NCBI GenBank assembly: GCA_005880915.1
Contig: VBIW01000037.1
Span: 42,150-106,149 of the forward strand
Length of the DNA: 64,000 bases
Reading direction: 5' to 3'
DNA from: Chloroflexota bacterium
Lineage (GTDB): Bacteria > Chloroflexota > Dormibacteria > Dormibacterales > Dormibacteraceae
The notes beneath the pieces are model-generated. The model saw nothing but the letters and a program-made list of their open reading frames with translations. It searched no databases and was not told the origin of the DNA. The position numbers and the translations under genes are program-made. Below are positions 47,209 through 57,214 of the stretch, piece after piece; the first letter of the stretch is position 1, and each line of letters starts with the position of its first letter.

Positions 47209-48429
47209 ATGGCTGTCAAGACGCGACCTGAGACCAGCGGGCTGCGAGGCGCCTACATCCTGACCGGCGTGGCGGATGGGACTTTGCTCCCGTTTATTCC
47301 GCTCCTCCTCTTCGATCGCGGGTTGAGCGCACCCCTGATCGGCGCGGTGCTTGCCAGCTCGTCGCTGGCTTCACTCGTCGCCGGCCTGGCCTGGGCCTAT
47401 CTTGCCGATCGCAGGTGGCGGCCCGAACGCATGGTGGTCGTGGCCGGTGCCGCCTCGGCATCAGCCGCGGCCCTGCTTGCGCTATCCAGCGGAGCCGTCG
47501 GGCTGGCGGTCGGCATCGTTGCTCTTTCTCTGGCGCGTTCGCCTTTGATGCTCATCGACCCGATCGCCCTCCGACGGCTGCGCGTCGCGCGCCGAACGCA
47601 CTACGCGCGGATCAGGTTGCGGATGAGCGCGGGATTCGCCGCGTCCACTGTCGTGGCAGGGGCGACCTATCAGGCGCTCGGCGTGCGGCTCGTCCCATTT
47701 CTCTATGCACCGCTCAGCGCACTGTTCGGGCTATGGGCGTGGAATGCGCTGCAGCCGGCCGCCCCCGAACAAACACCTGAACCGGACCCGGCGCCTACCG
47801 TTCCGGGCGACCTGCCGAAGATTCCGCCCGCCATGTTCGTTTTTCTGGTCAGCTCTTTCCTGCTCGGCGCCTCGCTGGCCGCGACGGGGAACTTCCTCAC
47901 GTTGCAGATCAACCTGCTGGGCGGCGGAGCCCTGCTCGTCGGAGCCGCAGCCGCGTTCCAGGCCCTGACCGAGATTCCGACCATGGGCTACACCCACCTG
48001 TTGACCAGGCGCCTCAGTCACCGAGCTCTTTTCGCGATCGGCTGCGCGATCTACGTCGTGGTCTTCGTCGCGTGGGCATTCGTTTCCAGCCCACTCGTCG
48101 CGGCCTTGCTCAAGCTGGCGATCGGAGTCGCATTCGCGTTGACCTATGTGGCCTCGGTAGTGATCGCCGACGAGCTCACGCCGGCCCGTCTGCGCGCAAC
48201 CGGGCAGGCCCTGGTGAAATCGGTCACGTTTGGGCTGGCACCGATCGCCGGCTCGCTCGGAGGCGGGCTGATCTACGGCACGCTGGGACCGCGCGCGATG
48301 TTCCTCGCCGCCACGGCCGTGGTGGCGGCGGCCGGTCTTGTGGCCCTCGTGGCGACGCCCTCCCAGGCCCGCCGCCGCGAAGGCGGCGGTGTCGTTCCGG
48401 CGGCCGAGCCTGCGCCTGCAACGCCCTGA
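47209..48429 (+). CDS. MFS transporter
   Basis: A 406-residue permease with 12 predicted helices and a central hydrophilic Pro-rich loop (PEQTPEPDPAPTVPGDLPK). The first half has FIPLLLFDRGLSAPLIGAVL and WAYLADRRWRPERM (loop 2-3 motif). It resembles the MFS_1/LacY-like group of nucleoside or sugar permeases, but the substrate cannot be deduced. ATG 47209 is preferred. It is intact, in contrast to the MFS remnant at 45708. Confidence 0.9.
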   Translation: MAVKTRPETSGLRGAYILTGVADGTLLPFIPLLLFDRGLSAPLIGAVLASSSLASLVAGLAWAYLADRRWRPERMVVVAGAASASAAALLALSSGAVGLAVGIVALSLARSPLMLIDPIALRRLRVARRTHYARIRLRMSAGFAASTVVAGATYQALGVRLVPFLYAPLSALFGLWAWNALQPAAPEQTPEPDPAPTVPGDLPKIPPAMFVFLVSSFLLGASLAATGNFLTLQINLLGGGALLVGAAAAFQALTEIPTMGYTHLLTRRLSHRALFAIGCAIYVVVFVAWAFVSSPLVAALLKLAIGVAFALTYVASVVIADELTPARLRATGQALVKSVTFGLAPIAGSLGGGLIYGTLGPRAMFLAATAVVAAAGLVALVATPSQARRREGGGVVPAAEPAPATP

Positions 48430-48435
48430 CCTGAG

Positions 48436-49656
48436 TCAGGTGTCGAGCGGGATCCAGAATTCGACCCGCGTGCCCGAACCCGGCTGACTTTCGATCCTGT
48501 AGCGCCCGCCCGCCATCAGGGCTCGCTCCCTGAGCGCAAGCAATCCGAGATGGCCCGGGATGTTGCTGCGCTCTGACACCACAAAGCCCTGTCCGTTGTC
48601 CTCGATCACCCCCAAGATGCCGCCATCCTCAACGGTCAAAGACACCTTGACCCTCTTCGCCTCGGAGTGCCTTTCGACGTTGCTGACCGCCTCTGTCAGC
48701 TGGCGAAAGATCGTCATCTTCAGGTCGAGACTCAGATCTTCAGGAATTTCCAGTACGACCTCATGACTGATCCCCGACGCACCGAGCATCACGAGCCGGT
48801 CCTGGATCGATTGCGCAAGTCCACCCGGGCTTTCGAGGGCGGGCGGGCGAACTTCGAAAACCAACCGCCGCAGCGAGCTCTCCGTCTCGTCCAGCAAGGT
48901 CCGCAAGCTCTCGAGCGAGATGGGATCGGCCTTGCCCTCCTGGATCATGCGACCGAGCTGGAGCTCGGCGGCCGTCAGCTTCTGGAGCGCGTCGTCGTGA
49001 AGCTCCGTGACGAAACGCTTGCGCTCCTTCTCAGCGACTGTCGTCATGTTCTTGAGCAGCATCTGGCGGGCCCCGTCGACCTTGGTCAGGCGTTCGACGG
49101 TCTTCCTCAGCTGCTCCTGCGTGTGCCAAAGCTGCGTCACCAGCCCAGCGGCGAGACCCGCCTTCTGCAGCACCCATGTGTCTTGCCTGGAAAAACCACC
49201 GGGCCGCGTTGAGTCGTAAGCGGCGACCAGTCCCAGGCGAATGTCGCCGGCGCGCCACGGCACGCTGATGGCGCTCTTGACGCCGAGCGTTTCGAGCACG
49301 TAGGCAAACTCGGTGGGTCGATCCTTGTTGTTCGCGCGAAAGATCAAGTCGTGGTGGACGACCTGGCTGGCGAGGTCGTCGCCGCCTGGCTCGCAGCGGG
49401 TCGCGCGAAGGCTGGAGAGGAATGCCTTGTCCACGCCGTAGCCGCTCGCCAGAGGAGCCAGCATGCTGTCATCGCCGAGCCGCCAGAACAACACCTTCTC
49501 CGCGCTGACCAGCTCGCCCATCGTCTGGGCCAGGCGGCCGTAGAAGTCCATCAGGCTCTGACCCGCGACAGCGTGGGACGACACCGCCAGGAGCACCTCG
49601 ACTTCCAGGTCGTGTGCCCGCTCGACGTCATCGGCGCTGGGCCGCAAGTGGTCCAT
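48436..49656 (-). CDS. GAF-domain NarL/DegS-type sensor kinase
   Basis: A 406-residue soluble kinase. A GAF domain occupies about 25-185. The dimerisation helix bears the phospho-acceptor His near 219 (RFVTELHDDALQKLTAAELQ). The ATPase domain has AVSNVERHSEAKRV, VIEDNGQGF and GHLGLLALRERALMAGGRYR. A close paralogue lies at 62080-63357 (same domain order and C terminus). It is divergent from the receiver gene at 49800 and could phosphorylate it. Confidence 0.9.
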   Translation of the reverse strand: MDHLRPSADDVERAHDLEVEVLLAVSSHAVAGQSLMDFYGRLAQTMGELVSAEKVLFWRLGDDSMLAPLASGYGVDKAFLSSLRATRCEPGGDDLASQVVHHDLIFRANNKDRPTEFAYVLETLGVKSAISVPWRAGDIRLGLVAAYDSTRPGGFSRQDTWVLQKAGLAAGLVTQLWHTQEQLRKTVERLTKVDGARQMLLKNMTTVAEKERKRFVTELHDDALQKLTAAELQLGRMIQEGKADPISLESLRTLLDETESSLRRLVFEVRPPALESPGGLAQSIQDRLVMLGASGISHEVVLEIPEDLSLDLKMTIFRQLTEAVSNVERHSEAKRVKVSLTVEDGGILGVIEDNGQGFVVSERSNIPGHLGLLALRERALMAGGRYRIESQPGSGTRVEFWIPLDT

Positions 49657-49799
49657 CAGCGGCCGGTCACCGGACCAAAGCCCTCCATTCTTCCCCCCGA
49701 GGCCAAGCTTAACAAGGCTTTACTGCGCTGCTGTGAACGTTGTGCGGGATTGGAGCACGCAGGGCGTGAAACCGAACATTATGATCACGCAAACGGGGG

Positions 49800-50327
49800 A
49801 TGGCGACGGGGGATTCGGTCAGCATGAACGTGGACGCGGCGCAACTCCACTGGTTTCCCGATCGGGCCGGGATTTCAGCCGCCGGATGGTTGCGCAGGCC
49901 GTACGTTCCGGCCCGCCTGGACTCGGGGCGCGGCCCCGGCATTCACGTGCTGATGATCGAGGATGACGGGTCGATTGCGGAGATGTACCGGCTTCAGCTC
50001 GAACACGATGGGTACAAGGTCACCGTCGCGACGACGGGCGAGCTCGCCTTCTCGACCCTGACCGGATCGGCGCCCGATATCGTTCTGCTCGACCTGCTGC
50101 TGCCTGACCAGAGTGGCTTCGAGGTGCTGGCGGCGCTCAACGAGCGATTCCCGAATCATCCGCCCGTTGTCATCCTTTCCAACTACGGCGAGCCTTCGAT
50201 GATCGATCGGGGCCGCGCGCTCGGCGCCGTCGAGTATCTCGTCAAGTCGCGCGTGACGCCCGGAGACATCTCGGGCCAGATTCCCAGTTGGGTTGAGCGT
50301 GGCCGGAGGGGGCCCCAGGAGTCTTGA
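49800..50327 (+). CDS. single-domain response regulator (receiver only)
   Basis: About 175 residues; the receiver spans 48-170 (IHVLMIEDDGSIAEMYRLQL, phospho-acceptor D97 in VLLDLLLPDQSGFE, Lys in EYLVKSRVTPG). There is no output domain. The first 45 residues are not conserved-looking; ATG 49800 follows GGGGG and a TATGAT box at 49777-49782, so a long N terminus is possible. Its stop overlaps the TTG of the kinase downstream (TTGA), which suggests a kinase-regulator pair. Confidence 0.85.
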   Translation: MATGDSVSMNVDAAQLHWFPDRAGISAAGWLRRPYVPARLDSGRGPGIHVLMIEDDGSIAEMYRLQLEHDGYKVTVATTGELAFSTLTGSAPDIVLLDLLLPDQSGFEVLAALNERFPNHPPVVILSNYGEPSMIDRGRALGAVEYLVKSRVTPGDISGQIPSWVERGRRGPQES

Positions 50328-52144
50328 CCCTCGCGGTAACCCTGGTCCAGGACCTGACGGCAGCAGGCTTTGTCGCCCTCGGCCTGGCAATCGCTTACCG
50401 CTGGTATCGCGAGCGTGGGCGCGCGCAAGGCAAACTTGCCCTGGGCCTGATCGCGCTCGGCACGGTCGCCGCGCTCGGCAGGGTGCCCTCATCGGTGCCG
50501 CTGTCGGTGCTCCTGATCGTCTTGTTCATGCTGTCCGGCTTTTTTGTCCTGCTTTTTCGAAACGAGTTCATCCCGCTCGGACGCACGGCCTACCGGGCCG
50601 CATGGGTCCTGCTCGGTGTCTCGATCTTGGTCGGCATCCTGGACGTCGTGGCCCTCCAACATGCGAGTCCTGTGGTGGTGTCGGCCGCAGGGTTCCTCCT
50701 CATCACGTCATGGTCGATTTTCACCGGTGAGCCGACCTTTCGTTTCTGGGTCGCGAGCAACGCCCTGCCGGCAGTGCAGAAGGCCCGGATGCGATTCCTC
50801 AGCCTTGGGTTTGCGGTCTTGATCGTCATTCTCTTTGTCGATGTGCTGGGCGGCGGCGCGCTGCAGAGCCCCAGCGCGGTAATAGTCACGCAGCTGCTGG
50901 CGCTCTCAGTCGTTCCACTGATCTATGTCAGCTTTGCGCCGCCACCTCTCTTGCGCCGGATCTGGCGCATGGGCGAGGAGAACGAGCTCAGGGCGGCCAT
51001 GCAGGATCTCCTCATCTTCAGCCCTAACCGCGAGGACCTTGCCGACCGCGCCGTCTTCTGGGCCGTTCGGCTGCTTGGCGCTACATCAGGATTCATCACT
51101 GATGCGAATGGCCAGGTGGTCGCCAGTGTGGGAATCGATGCAGACCGCGCGGCGAACCTTGTCTCCAGTCAGGCTGAAGCGCGGGCTCAGATCGTCCAGG
51201 CACCTGTGCATATGGCCGAGGGACAGGGATCGCTGGCGGTTGTCGGCGGCCGTTTCACGCCTTTGTTTGGCAGTGACGAGATATCCCAGCTGAGGGCGTA
51301 CGCCAACTCGGTCTCGGCCGGCCTCGAGCGTGCCCGTGTCACCGAGCGCCTGGCCGCGATCGAGGAGCATAAGACGCAGTTTCTCAATCTGGCATCGCAT
51401 GAGCTCCGCGGACCAGTGACGGTGATTCGGGGTTACGTGTCGATGCTGGAAGGCGGTCTCCTTGGCAACCTCAACCAGCGCGGTCGCAAGGCCGTGGGCG
51501 TGATGGCCGCCAAGGTGTCCGAGATGAACGAGCTGATCGAGGAGATGATCGAAGCCGCTCGGCTCGAAGAGGGCGGCCTCACGCTGCGCACCGTCGAGGC
51601 GGACCTTCGCGACGTGGCGCAGTCCGCCGCGGCGACTGTGGCCGCGCTGGTGGACGTGCAGCATCGCATCGTGATGGATCTGCCGGAGCGCCGGGTGCGG
51701 GTCAATGTCGACCCCGACCGGACGAGGACGATCATCGCGAACCTGCTCAGCAACGCGATCAAGTACTCGCCCGCGGGGGGCGAGATCACCTGCCAGGTCC
51801 GCGCGCGTGCAGGCGTCGCGAGGGTTGCTGTGACCGACGAAGGACTGGGCATCGCCAAGGAACACATGCCAACCCTGTTCACTCGATTCGGCAGGGTCAT
51901 CACACCCCAAACCGAGCACCTCAAGGGCACCGGCCTCGGCCTCTTTCTGGGGCGGCAGCTGGCCCGAATGCAGGGCGGCGACATCACGGTCGCCTCGGTC
52001 GAAGGCAAGGGCAGCACGTTCACCCTCCAGCTTCCAGTCGCCGGCGCGGCCGAGCCGGTCTCGGCAGGCCCGGTGGGAGCGCCAGGCAGCGATGGAGAGC
52101 TTGGCGTGGCCGAGCGGCCCATCGCCACCCGCGCCACGCGATGA
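50324..52144 (+). CDS. membrane sensor histidine kinase with GAF domain
   Basis: A 606-residue kinase. Residues 1-215 hold seven hydrophobic helices (7TM-like sensor). A GAF domain follows (about 225-345). HisKA has the acceptor His near 359 in FLNLASHELRGPVTVIRGYV; HATPase_c has NLLSNAIKYSPAGGEITCQV, VTDEGLGIAKEHMPTLFTRF and LKGTGLGLFLGRQLARMQGG. TTG 50324 overlaps the stop of the receiver gene, so the pair is translationally coupled. Confidence 0.9.
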   Translation: MTLAVTLVQDLTAAGFVALGLAIAYRWYRERGRAQGKLALGLIALGTVAALGRVPSSVPLSVLLIVLFMLSGFFVLLFRNEFIPLGRTAYRAAWVLLGVSILVGILDVVALQHASPVVVSAAGFLLITSWSIFTGEPTFRFWVASNALPAVQKARMRFLSLGFAVLIVILFVDVLGGGALQSPSAVIVTQLLALSVVPLIYVSFAPPPLLRRIWRMGEENELRAAMQDLLIFSPNREDLADRAVFWAVRLLGATSGFITDANGQVVASVGIDADRAANLVSSQAEARAQIVQAPVHMAEGQGSLAVVGGRFTPLFGSDEISQLRAYANSVSAGLERARVTERLAAIEEHKTQFLNLASHELRGPVTVIRGYVSMLEGGLLGNLNQRGRKAVGVMAAKVSEMNELIEEMIEAARLEEGGLTLRTVEADLRDVAQSAAATVAALVDVQHRIVMDLPERRVRVNVDPDRTRTIIANLLSNAIKYSPAGGEITCQVRARAGVARVAVTDEGLGIAKEHMPTLFTRFGRVITPQTEHLKGTGLGLFLGRQLARMQGGDITVASVEGKGSTFTLQLPVAGAAEPVSAGPVGAPGSDGELGVAERPIATRATR

Positions 52145-52248
52145 ACCGGCGCCGACCGATTAGTTTTAGTGTTCCGCTTGGTCTACATCTCGGTGAGGGC
52201 AATCTTGGTCGGCCCGCGTCCATCCGTTTCTGAGCAGGTGGGAAGAAA

Positions 52249-53364
52249 ATGAGCAGCGTTCGGGTACTCGTCGGCACGCGGAAGGGAGCGTTCATCTTGA
52301 GCTCGGACGCGAGCCGCAAGAGCTGGAAGGTCGATGGCCCGCACTTTGCGGGCTGGGAGATCTACCACTTGAAGGCATCCCCGGTGAACCCCGACAGGAT
52401 CTACGCCTCGCAGTCGAGCGGCTGGTTCGGCCAGGTGCTCCAGCGGTCCGAGGACGGCGGCAAGACATGGGAGGCCGCCGGCAACCAGTTCCTCTACGAC
52501 GGCGCGACCGGTACGCACAAGTGGTACGACGGATCCCCGCATCCGTGGGAGTTCAAGCGCGTCTGGCACCTGGAGCCTTCCCTGAGCGACGCCGAAAAGG
52601 TGTACGCCGGAGTCGAGGACGCGGCCCTTTTTGAGTCGCCGGACAGCGGCCAAACATGGACCGAGCTGTCCGGCCTGCGCACACACAAGACGGCCGCAGA
52701 ATGGGCGCCCGGCGCGGGAGGGATGTGTCTCCACACGCTCGTCATCGATCCGAGCAACCACGACCGGATATTCGCCGCCATCTCGTCGGCCGGCACCTTC
52801 CGGTCCGATGACCGCGGCGCGTCGTGGCGTCCCATCAACAATGGACTCAAATCGAATTACATCCCCGACCCTGACGCCTACGTCGGCCACTGCGTGCACC
52901 GCATCGCCATGCACCCGTCGCGCCCGAACACGCTCTTCATGCAGAAGCACTGGGACGTGATGCGCACCGACGACGGTGGTGAAAACTGGCGCGAGATCAG
53001 CGGCAACCTGCCGACTGACTTCGGGTTTGTCATCGACGTCAACGCCAACGAGCCCGACACGGTATATGTCGTCCCGATCACAAGCGACTCGCATCACTTC
53101 GTACCGGACGGAAAGCTTCGCGTCTACCGGAGCCGCAGCGGGGGCGACGAGTGGGAGGCGCTCACCAAGGGCCTGCCGCAGGAGAACTGTTACGTCAACG
53201 TTCTGCGCGACGCGATGACGGTCGACACGCTCGACCCATCTGGAATCTACTTCGGCACGAGCGGGGGTCAGGTTTACGCATCACCCGACGGCGGCGACAC
53301 CTGGTCCGCAATCGTCAGGGACCTTCCGCCTGTGTGCTCGGTCGAAGTCCAAACGCTGACGTGA
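52249..53364 (+). CDS. BNR/Asp-box beta-propeller protein (sialidase-like fold)
   Basis: A 371-residue protein built of repeated Asp-box blades: [60 protein letters not shown] and [12 protein letters not shown]. It has no signal peptide, so the propeller is cytosolic, unlike secreted sialidases; catalytic residues of sialidases are not evident. ATG 52249 follows GGGAAG. Its stop overlaps the start of a MoaD/ThiS-like gene (GTGA), and the two are probably made together; a partner or conjugation role is possible but unproven. Confidence 0.85.
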   Translation: MSSVRVLVGTRKGAFILSSDASRKSWKVDGPHFAGWEIYHLKASPVNPDRIYASQSSGWFGQVLQRSEDGGKTWEAAGNQFLYDGATGTHKWYDGSPHPWEFKRVWHLEPSLSDAEKVYAGVEDAALFESPDSGQTWTELSGLRTHKTAAEWAPGAGGMCLHTLVIDPSNHDRIFAAISSAGTFRSDDRGASWRPINNGLKSNYIPDPDAYVGHCVHRIAMHPSRPNTLFMQKHWDVMRTDDGGENWREISGNLPTDFGFVIDVNANEPDTVYVVPITSDSHHFVPDGKLRVYRSRSGGDEWEALTKGLPQENCYVNVLRDAMTVDTLDPSGIYFGTSGGQVYASPDGGDTWSAIVRDLPPVCSVEVQTLT

Positions 53365-53657
53365 TCCAGGTCGTCCTGCCCAAGAACCTGCAGATCCTCG
53401 CCGGAGTCGGCAGGGTGGTCGAAGTGGAGGTCGCGGGCCATGCCACGCAGCGTTCGGTGCTAGACGCTCTCGAGGCGCGCCATCCGGCGCTGCTCGGCAC
53501 CATGCGAGACCCGGTGACCAAGAAACGCCGCCCCATGATCAGGTTCTTTGCGTGCGAAGAGGACCTGTCAGACGCTCCCCTCGATTCTCCCTTACCCGAG
53601 AAAGTCAACTCCGGCACGGAGCCGCTCCTCATCATCGGCGCGATCGCAGGCGGGTAA
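53361..53657 (+). CDS. MoaD/ThiS-like ubiquitin-fold protein
   Basis: A 98-residue beta-grasp protein ending in Gly-Gly ([10 protein letters not shown]), the tail that is adenylated and thiocarboxylated in MoaD and ThiS. The body has [20 protein letters not shown] and [20 protein letters not shown], typical of the family. GTG 53361 overlaps the stop of the beta-propeller gene. No moaE, thiG or E1-like gene is in view, so its partner is unknown. The dedicated pairing with a propeller argues for a sulfur-carrier or modifier role specific to that protein. Confidence 0.82.
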   Translation: MIQVVLPKNLQILAGVGRVVEVEVAGHATQRSVLDALEARHPALLGTMRDPVTKKRRPMIRFFACEEDLSDAPLDSPLPEKVNSGTEPLLIIGAIAGG

Positions 53658-53705
53658 ACACCCTGTCGATTCGTAGCGGATTCGGATCAGAATGACGCGG
53701 GTGAG

Positions 53706-54089
53706 ATGAGGGACGACACTCGCACCGGGCGCAGATGGTCTGGCGGCGGAAGAGGTGGCTGTCGAGGCTGCGGAGGCGGATGCGCGAGTGTGATCATCGT
53801 CCTGACAGTTGGCTTGCTGCTGACCATCTTCAATACCGCGATCAGCATCGGCGTTTCGGTCAGGATCCCCCTCACGCAGAGCAACGTGACTGTCGCGGGC
53901 TCGGTCGGCAAAAAGGAGAAGGCGCCTGACGCGCTGCCTTCTTATGTGCACGGAAAGCTAGGCGGCAATCAGAACTTCATCAATGGGTCACAAACACTGA
54001 CGATCTGGGTCGCCGAAGGCACGGCGATCTTCGTCCTCGGCCAGCAGGAAGGCGCTCCGTTGATCGATCTCCACCTCGAAGCCCGTTAG
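53706..54089 (+). CDS. single-pass membrane protein of unknown function
   Basis: A 127-residue protein. The head is rich in Gly, Arg and Cys (GGGRGGCRGCGGGCA), followed by one helix (SVIIVLTVGLLLTIFNTAIS) and an extracellular beta-rich part (SQTLTIWVAEGTAIFVLGQQ). No family is recognised. The Cys/Gly cluster before the helix could be lipidated or bind metal. Its stop overlaps the end of the convergent lipoprotein gene by 4 nt. Confidence 0.6.
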   Translation: MRDDTRTGRRWSGGGRGGCRGCGGGCASVIIVLTVGLLLTIFNTAISIGVSVRIPLTQSNVTVAGSVGKKEKAPDALPSYVHGKLGGNQNFINGSQTLTIWVAEGTAIFVLGQQEGAPLIDLHLEAR

Positions 54090-54484
54090 ACGACGACTAC
54101 GGTCACTTCGTATTTGCCCTCCGCACCGACGCAAACACGGGCTTCGCCGCAGCTGACCCGGCTGGCGTCCACGATTGCCTTCCCCAGCTTGACCGCGCGG
54201 TAAAGCGCCGACGTCGTCCCACAGCCTTCGCCCGGGAAGCACGTGCCCGCGGGCGCGGGCGATACCAGCTGCTGTCCATCCTGCTCCAAAACTGCGGCGT
54301 CGGAGCTGCCGGAGATCGTCCATGCCGTGCTGTCGAGCGTCACGCGGACGGTGTCACCGGTGTGCACCTTGACGGTCAGCCCGTTCTGCGAGTCTCCGAC
54401 CGCGTACTCGTGCGACACCCGCTGCCCAGAGGAGAGACACGCGGCAACGGCGAACGCCAGCATCGCGGCGAGCCACAGGCGCAC
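54086..54484 (-). CDS. lipoprotein, possibly chagasin-like (I42) fold
   Basis: A 132-residue secreted lipoprotein: signal LWLAAMLAFAVAAC with lipobox VAAC. The mature part (QNGLTVKVHTGDTVRVTLDS, then TTSALYRAVKLGKAIVDAS and a final VTVVVV strand) resembles I42 chagasin-type protease inhibitors, which share the immunoglobulin-like fold. The inhibitor loops are not clearly conserved. It follows the sortase gene by 6 nt and likely ends that operon. Confidence 0.65.
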   Translation of the reverse strand: MRLWLAAMLAFAVAACLSSGQRVSHEYAVGDSQNGLTVKVHTGDTVRVTLDSTAWTISGSSDAAVLEQDGQQLVSPAPAGTCFPGEGCGTTSALYRAVKLGKAIVDASRVSCGEARVCVGAEGKYEVTVVVV

Positions 54485-54490
54485 AGCACC

Positions 54491-55156
54491 CTATGTATAC
54501 CCCGGCCGGATCGGGACGGGCCATACCTGGTCGGCGTGGATGATGTAGCGCTGGGTCGCAAATGCGCCGGCCCAAAGGGGCCAGCACGTCGTGAGCGTCA
54601 GGTGGTAGCCGTTGACGTCAGTGACCAGCGCCGTTCGGCTGTTCGGGTCCACGATCTCCGTGCTGACCAATCGATAGCGATAGAGGCCGTAGCGTGTTTC
54701 GAGGTCGATCTCGTCACCCTTCGCCAACTGCGGAAAGTTGATCCAGTAAACGTTGTGTGCGGCCACCCCCACCGTGCCGGGGTCGCCGGGCCATCGAGTC
54801 GTCGGGTAGTGCCCAGGGCTCGCATATAGGACGCCGCTGTCGATGCCTTCTTTGATCGCGGCGAAGTACCCCAGCCTTGGAATCCGGATGGCGAAGTCCA
54901 CGCCGTCAACAGGACGCTTCAGGCTCGGGTCGACGCCTTTAGGCGCCGCTTTGGTGGGGCCGATCTGGTAGGTCCAGACCTGGTTCAGATGCTGCTGGTC
55001 GGAAACACCCCTCCACATCCCGAATGCGAAATTACTGAGCATGATGATCCCCGCAACGAGGCAGCCAGCCCAGAGCACAGTGAGAGCCCGGCCCAGCCCG
55101 AAGCGGCGACGCGCGGGCGCCAGGGCATACCGGCCAAACGCACGGCGGGCGTGCAT
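54491..55156 (-). CDS. sortase (class D/E-like)
   Basis: A 221-residue membrane-anchored transpeptidase. One N-terminal helix (ALTVLWAGCLVAGIIML) is followed by the sortase barrel. The catalytic triad is visible: His in TVGVAAHNVYW, Cys in HLTLTTCWPLW, Arg in TQRYIIHA. Sortases cleave a C-terminal LPxTG-like motif and attach the protein to the wall. The TTCWP context fits class D or E; class E enzymes prefer LAxTG, and a protein ending in LAATG is encoded at 63600. It lies 26 nt downstream of the receiver-kinase gene, in a signalling operon. Confidence 0.88.
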   Translation of the reverse strand: MHARRAFGRYALAPARRRFGLGRALTVLWAGCLVAGIIMLSNFAFGMWRGVSDQQHLNQVWTYQIGPTKAAPKGVDPSLKRPVDGVDFAIRIPRLGYFAAIKEGIDSGVLYASPGHYPTTRWPGDPGTVGVAAHNVYWINFPQLAKGDEIDLETRYGLYRYRLVSTEIVDPNSRTALVTDVNGYHLTLTTCWPLWAGAFATQRYIIHADQVWPVPIRPGYT

Positions 55157-55182
55157 CTCGCTTGTAGAACGTCCATTGCAGG

Positions 55183-56361
55183 CTAAAGGACGAAGTAGAG
55201 GGTCGCTCCCTCTCCGACGGCTCCCTCAGCCCAGATCCGGCCCCCATGCCGGTTGACGATTCGCCTGGCCGTGGCCAGGCCGATGCCCGCTCCTGGAAAC
55301 TCGCTCTGGCTGTGAAGCCGCTGGAAGGCGCCGAAGAGCCGGTGCGAGTCGATCATGTCGAAGCCCGCCCCGTTGTCTTTGACGAAGATGCGGGCCTCGC
55401 CGTCCACCACCTCCCGGCCGACCTTGATCTCGGGCGAGCTCTTGAGGCTGCTGAACTTCCACGCATTGTTGATCAGGTTGGCGAGCAGGATCCGCACCAG
55501 GCGCTTGTCGGCGGAAGCCAGGATCCCCGGAGCAATCTCGACCTCGACATGGGTGTCGGGGTTCGCGGCGCGCATCTCCTCGACGATCTGCATCGCCATG
55601 GCAGAGATGTCGACCTCTTCACGGCGCATCTCGCCGCTCGTCAGCCGGAACAGCATCTGCAGCCCGTCGAAAACCGAAGTCATGCGCAGGCTGGCCTCTC
55701 GCATCCGCTTCAAGTAGTCCCGGGCCGTCTCGTCCAGCTGTTCCCCGTAGTTGTCGAGCAGGCTCCGGCTTAGGCCGTCGAAGGAGACGAGTGGTCCACG
55801 CAGGTCGTGCGACACGGAGTAGCTGAATGCCTCCAGCTCACGGTTTATCGCGGTGAGCGCGATGGTCCGTTCCTCGACCAGGGTTTCCAGCTGGGTCCGG
55901 TAGCGGCGAAGCTCTTGTTGCGCGCGGTAGAGCTCCACGAACACGGTAACCTTGGCTCGAAGGATCGCCGGCACGACCGGCGCGAATACGAAGTCGACCG
56001 CGCCGAGGTTGTAGCCGCGGCCCATGTCCGTCTCGGCCTGGTCGAGCGCGGTGACGAAGATGAGAGGAGTGAGCTCAGAGCGCGGGCGCTGGCGAACCAG
56101 CTGCGCTGTCTCGAAGCCGTCCATGATCGGCATCCTCACGTCGAGCAGCACCACCGCAAACTCGTTGCGTAGCAGCTGGCGCAAGGCGTCCGCGCCGGAC
56201 GATGCCTCGATGATGGTCTCGTCCAGGGGCGAGAGGATGGTCCGCAAGGCAAATCGCTTGGTCGCGTCGTCGTCGACCACCAGGATGTTGACCTTGGGCT
56301 TGGTCGGCGGCACCGCAGGCTCATCATCGGGAGCCGCTCGCCGCGGCTGCCGCGTCACCAT
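55183..56361 (-). CDS. receiver-histidine kinase hybrid (REC-HisKA-HATPase)
   Basis: A 392-residue protein. The receiver is first (VNILVVDDDATKRFALRTIL, acceptor Asp in VVLLDVRMPIMDGFE), then a coiled coil (QQELRRYRTQLETLVEERTI), HisKA with His near 184 (FSYSVSHDLRGPLVSFDGLS) and HATPase_c (VKDNGAGFDM, GAGIGLATARRIVNRHGGRI). The REC-kinase order is typical of bacteriophytochrome-like relay proteins. Its start (ATGGTGA) overlaps the CheR stop. Confidence 0.92.
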   Translation of the reverse strand: MVTRQPRRAAPDDEPAVPPTKPKVNILVVDDDATKRFALRTILSPLDETIIEASSGADALRQLLRNEFAVVLLDVRMPIMDGFETAQLVRQRPRSELTPLIFVTALDQAETDMGRGYNLGAVDFVFAPVVPAILRAKVTVFVELYRAQQELRRYRTQLETLVEERTIALTAINRELEAFSYSVSHDLRGPLVSFDGLSRSLLDNYGEQLDETARDYLKRMREASLRMTSVFDGLQMLFRLTSGEMRREEVDISAMAMQIVEEMRAANPDTHVEVEIAPGILASADKRLVRILLANLINNAWKFSSLKSSPEIKVGREVVDGEARIFVKDNGAGFDMIDSHRLFGAFQRLHSQSEFPGAGIGLATARRIVNRHGGRIWAEGAVGEGATLYFVL

Positions 56362-57214
56362 CTCATCTTGCGGAACAGGTTCACCCCCTCCCGTACCTGC
56401 TGATAGTGGTCGCGGTCTGGACAGTAGAGGAGCGATTCGCGCTTGCCCAGCGCCAGGTAGCCGCCGCGAATCAAGCTGTCATAGAAGAGGCGATGAGCAC
56501 GCTCCTGAAGGGAAGATCGGAAATAGATCAGTACGTTTGCGCACACGATCAGATGGAAGTCGTTGAACGACCCGTCCGTCACCAGGTTGTGTCGAGAAAA
56601 CACGATGCTGTGCTGAAGCGCGGAATGGAAACGCGCGCTGCGCCCGGCGACCGAGTAGTGGTCGGCCAGGGATCCCCTGCCGCCCGACGCCTGATAGGAC
56701 TCGTCGTAGCGGCGTACCCGATCGAGGGGATAGGAGCCGAGCCGGGCGACCGCCAGCATGTCCTCGTTGAGGTCGGTGGCGTAGATGGTGCTCCGTGTCA
56801 GAAGCCCCTCCTCCTGCAGGAGGACCGCCAGCGAATAGACCTCTTCCCCCGTGGCGCAACCTGCGATCCAGATCCGGCTTGAGGGATAGGTTCTGAGCAG
56901 AGGTATCACCTCGTCGCGCAGGGTGTGCACCAGCTCGGGATCGCGAAACATCGTGGTCACGTTCACGCCCACCACGCCAAGGAAACGCTGCATGCATGCG
57001 GCGTCGTGCAGGATCCGATCCTGGAAGGCGGACACTGTGCGGACCTTCTCCTGCGTCATCGCAGTCATGACGGCGCGCCGCAGCGGGCTCAGCGCATATT
57101 CACGGAAGTCGTAGCCATAGCACAGCCGGATTCCGTCGAGCAGCAGCCGGATCTCGACCTCCTCTAGCTCGGTACCTGTCCCTTCAAGGCGGAGTGCTGC
57201 CCCCTCACTCCGGG

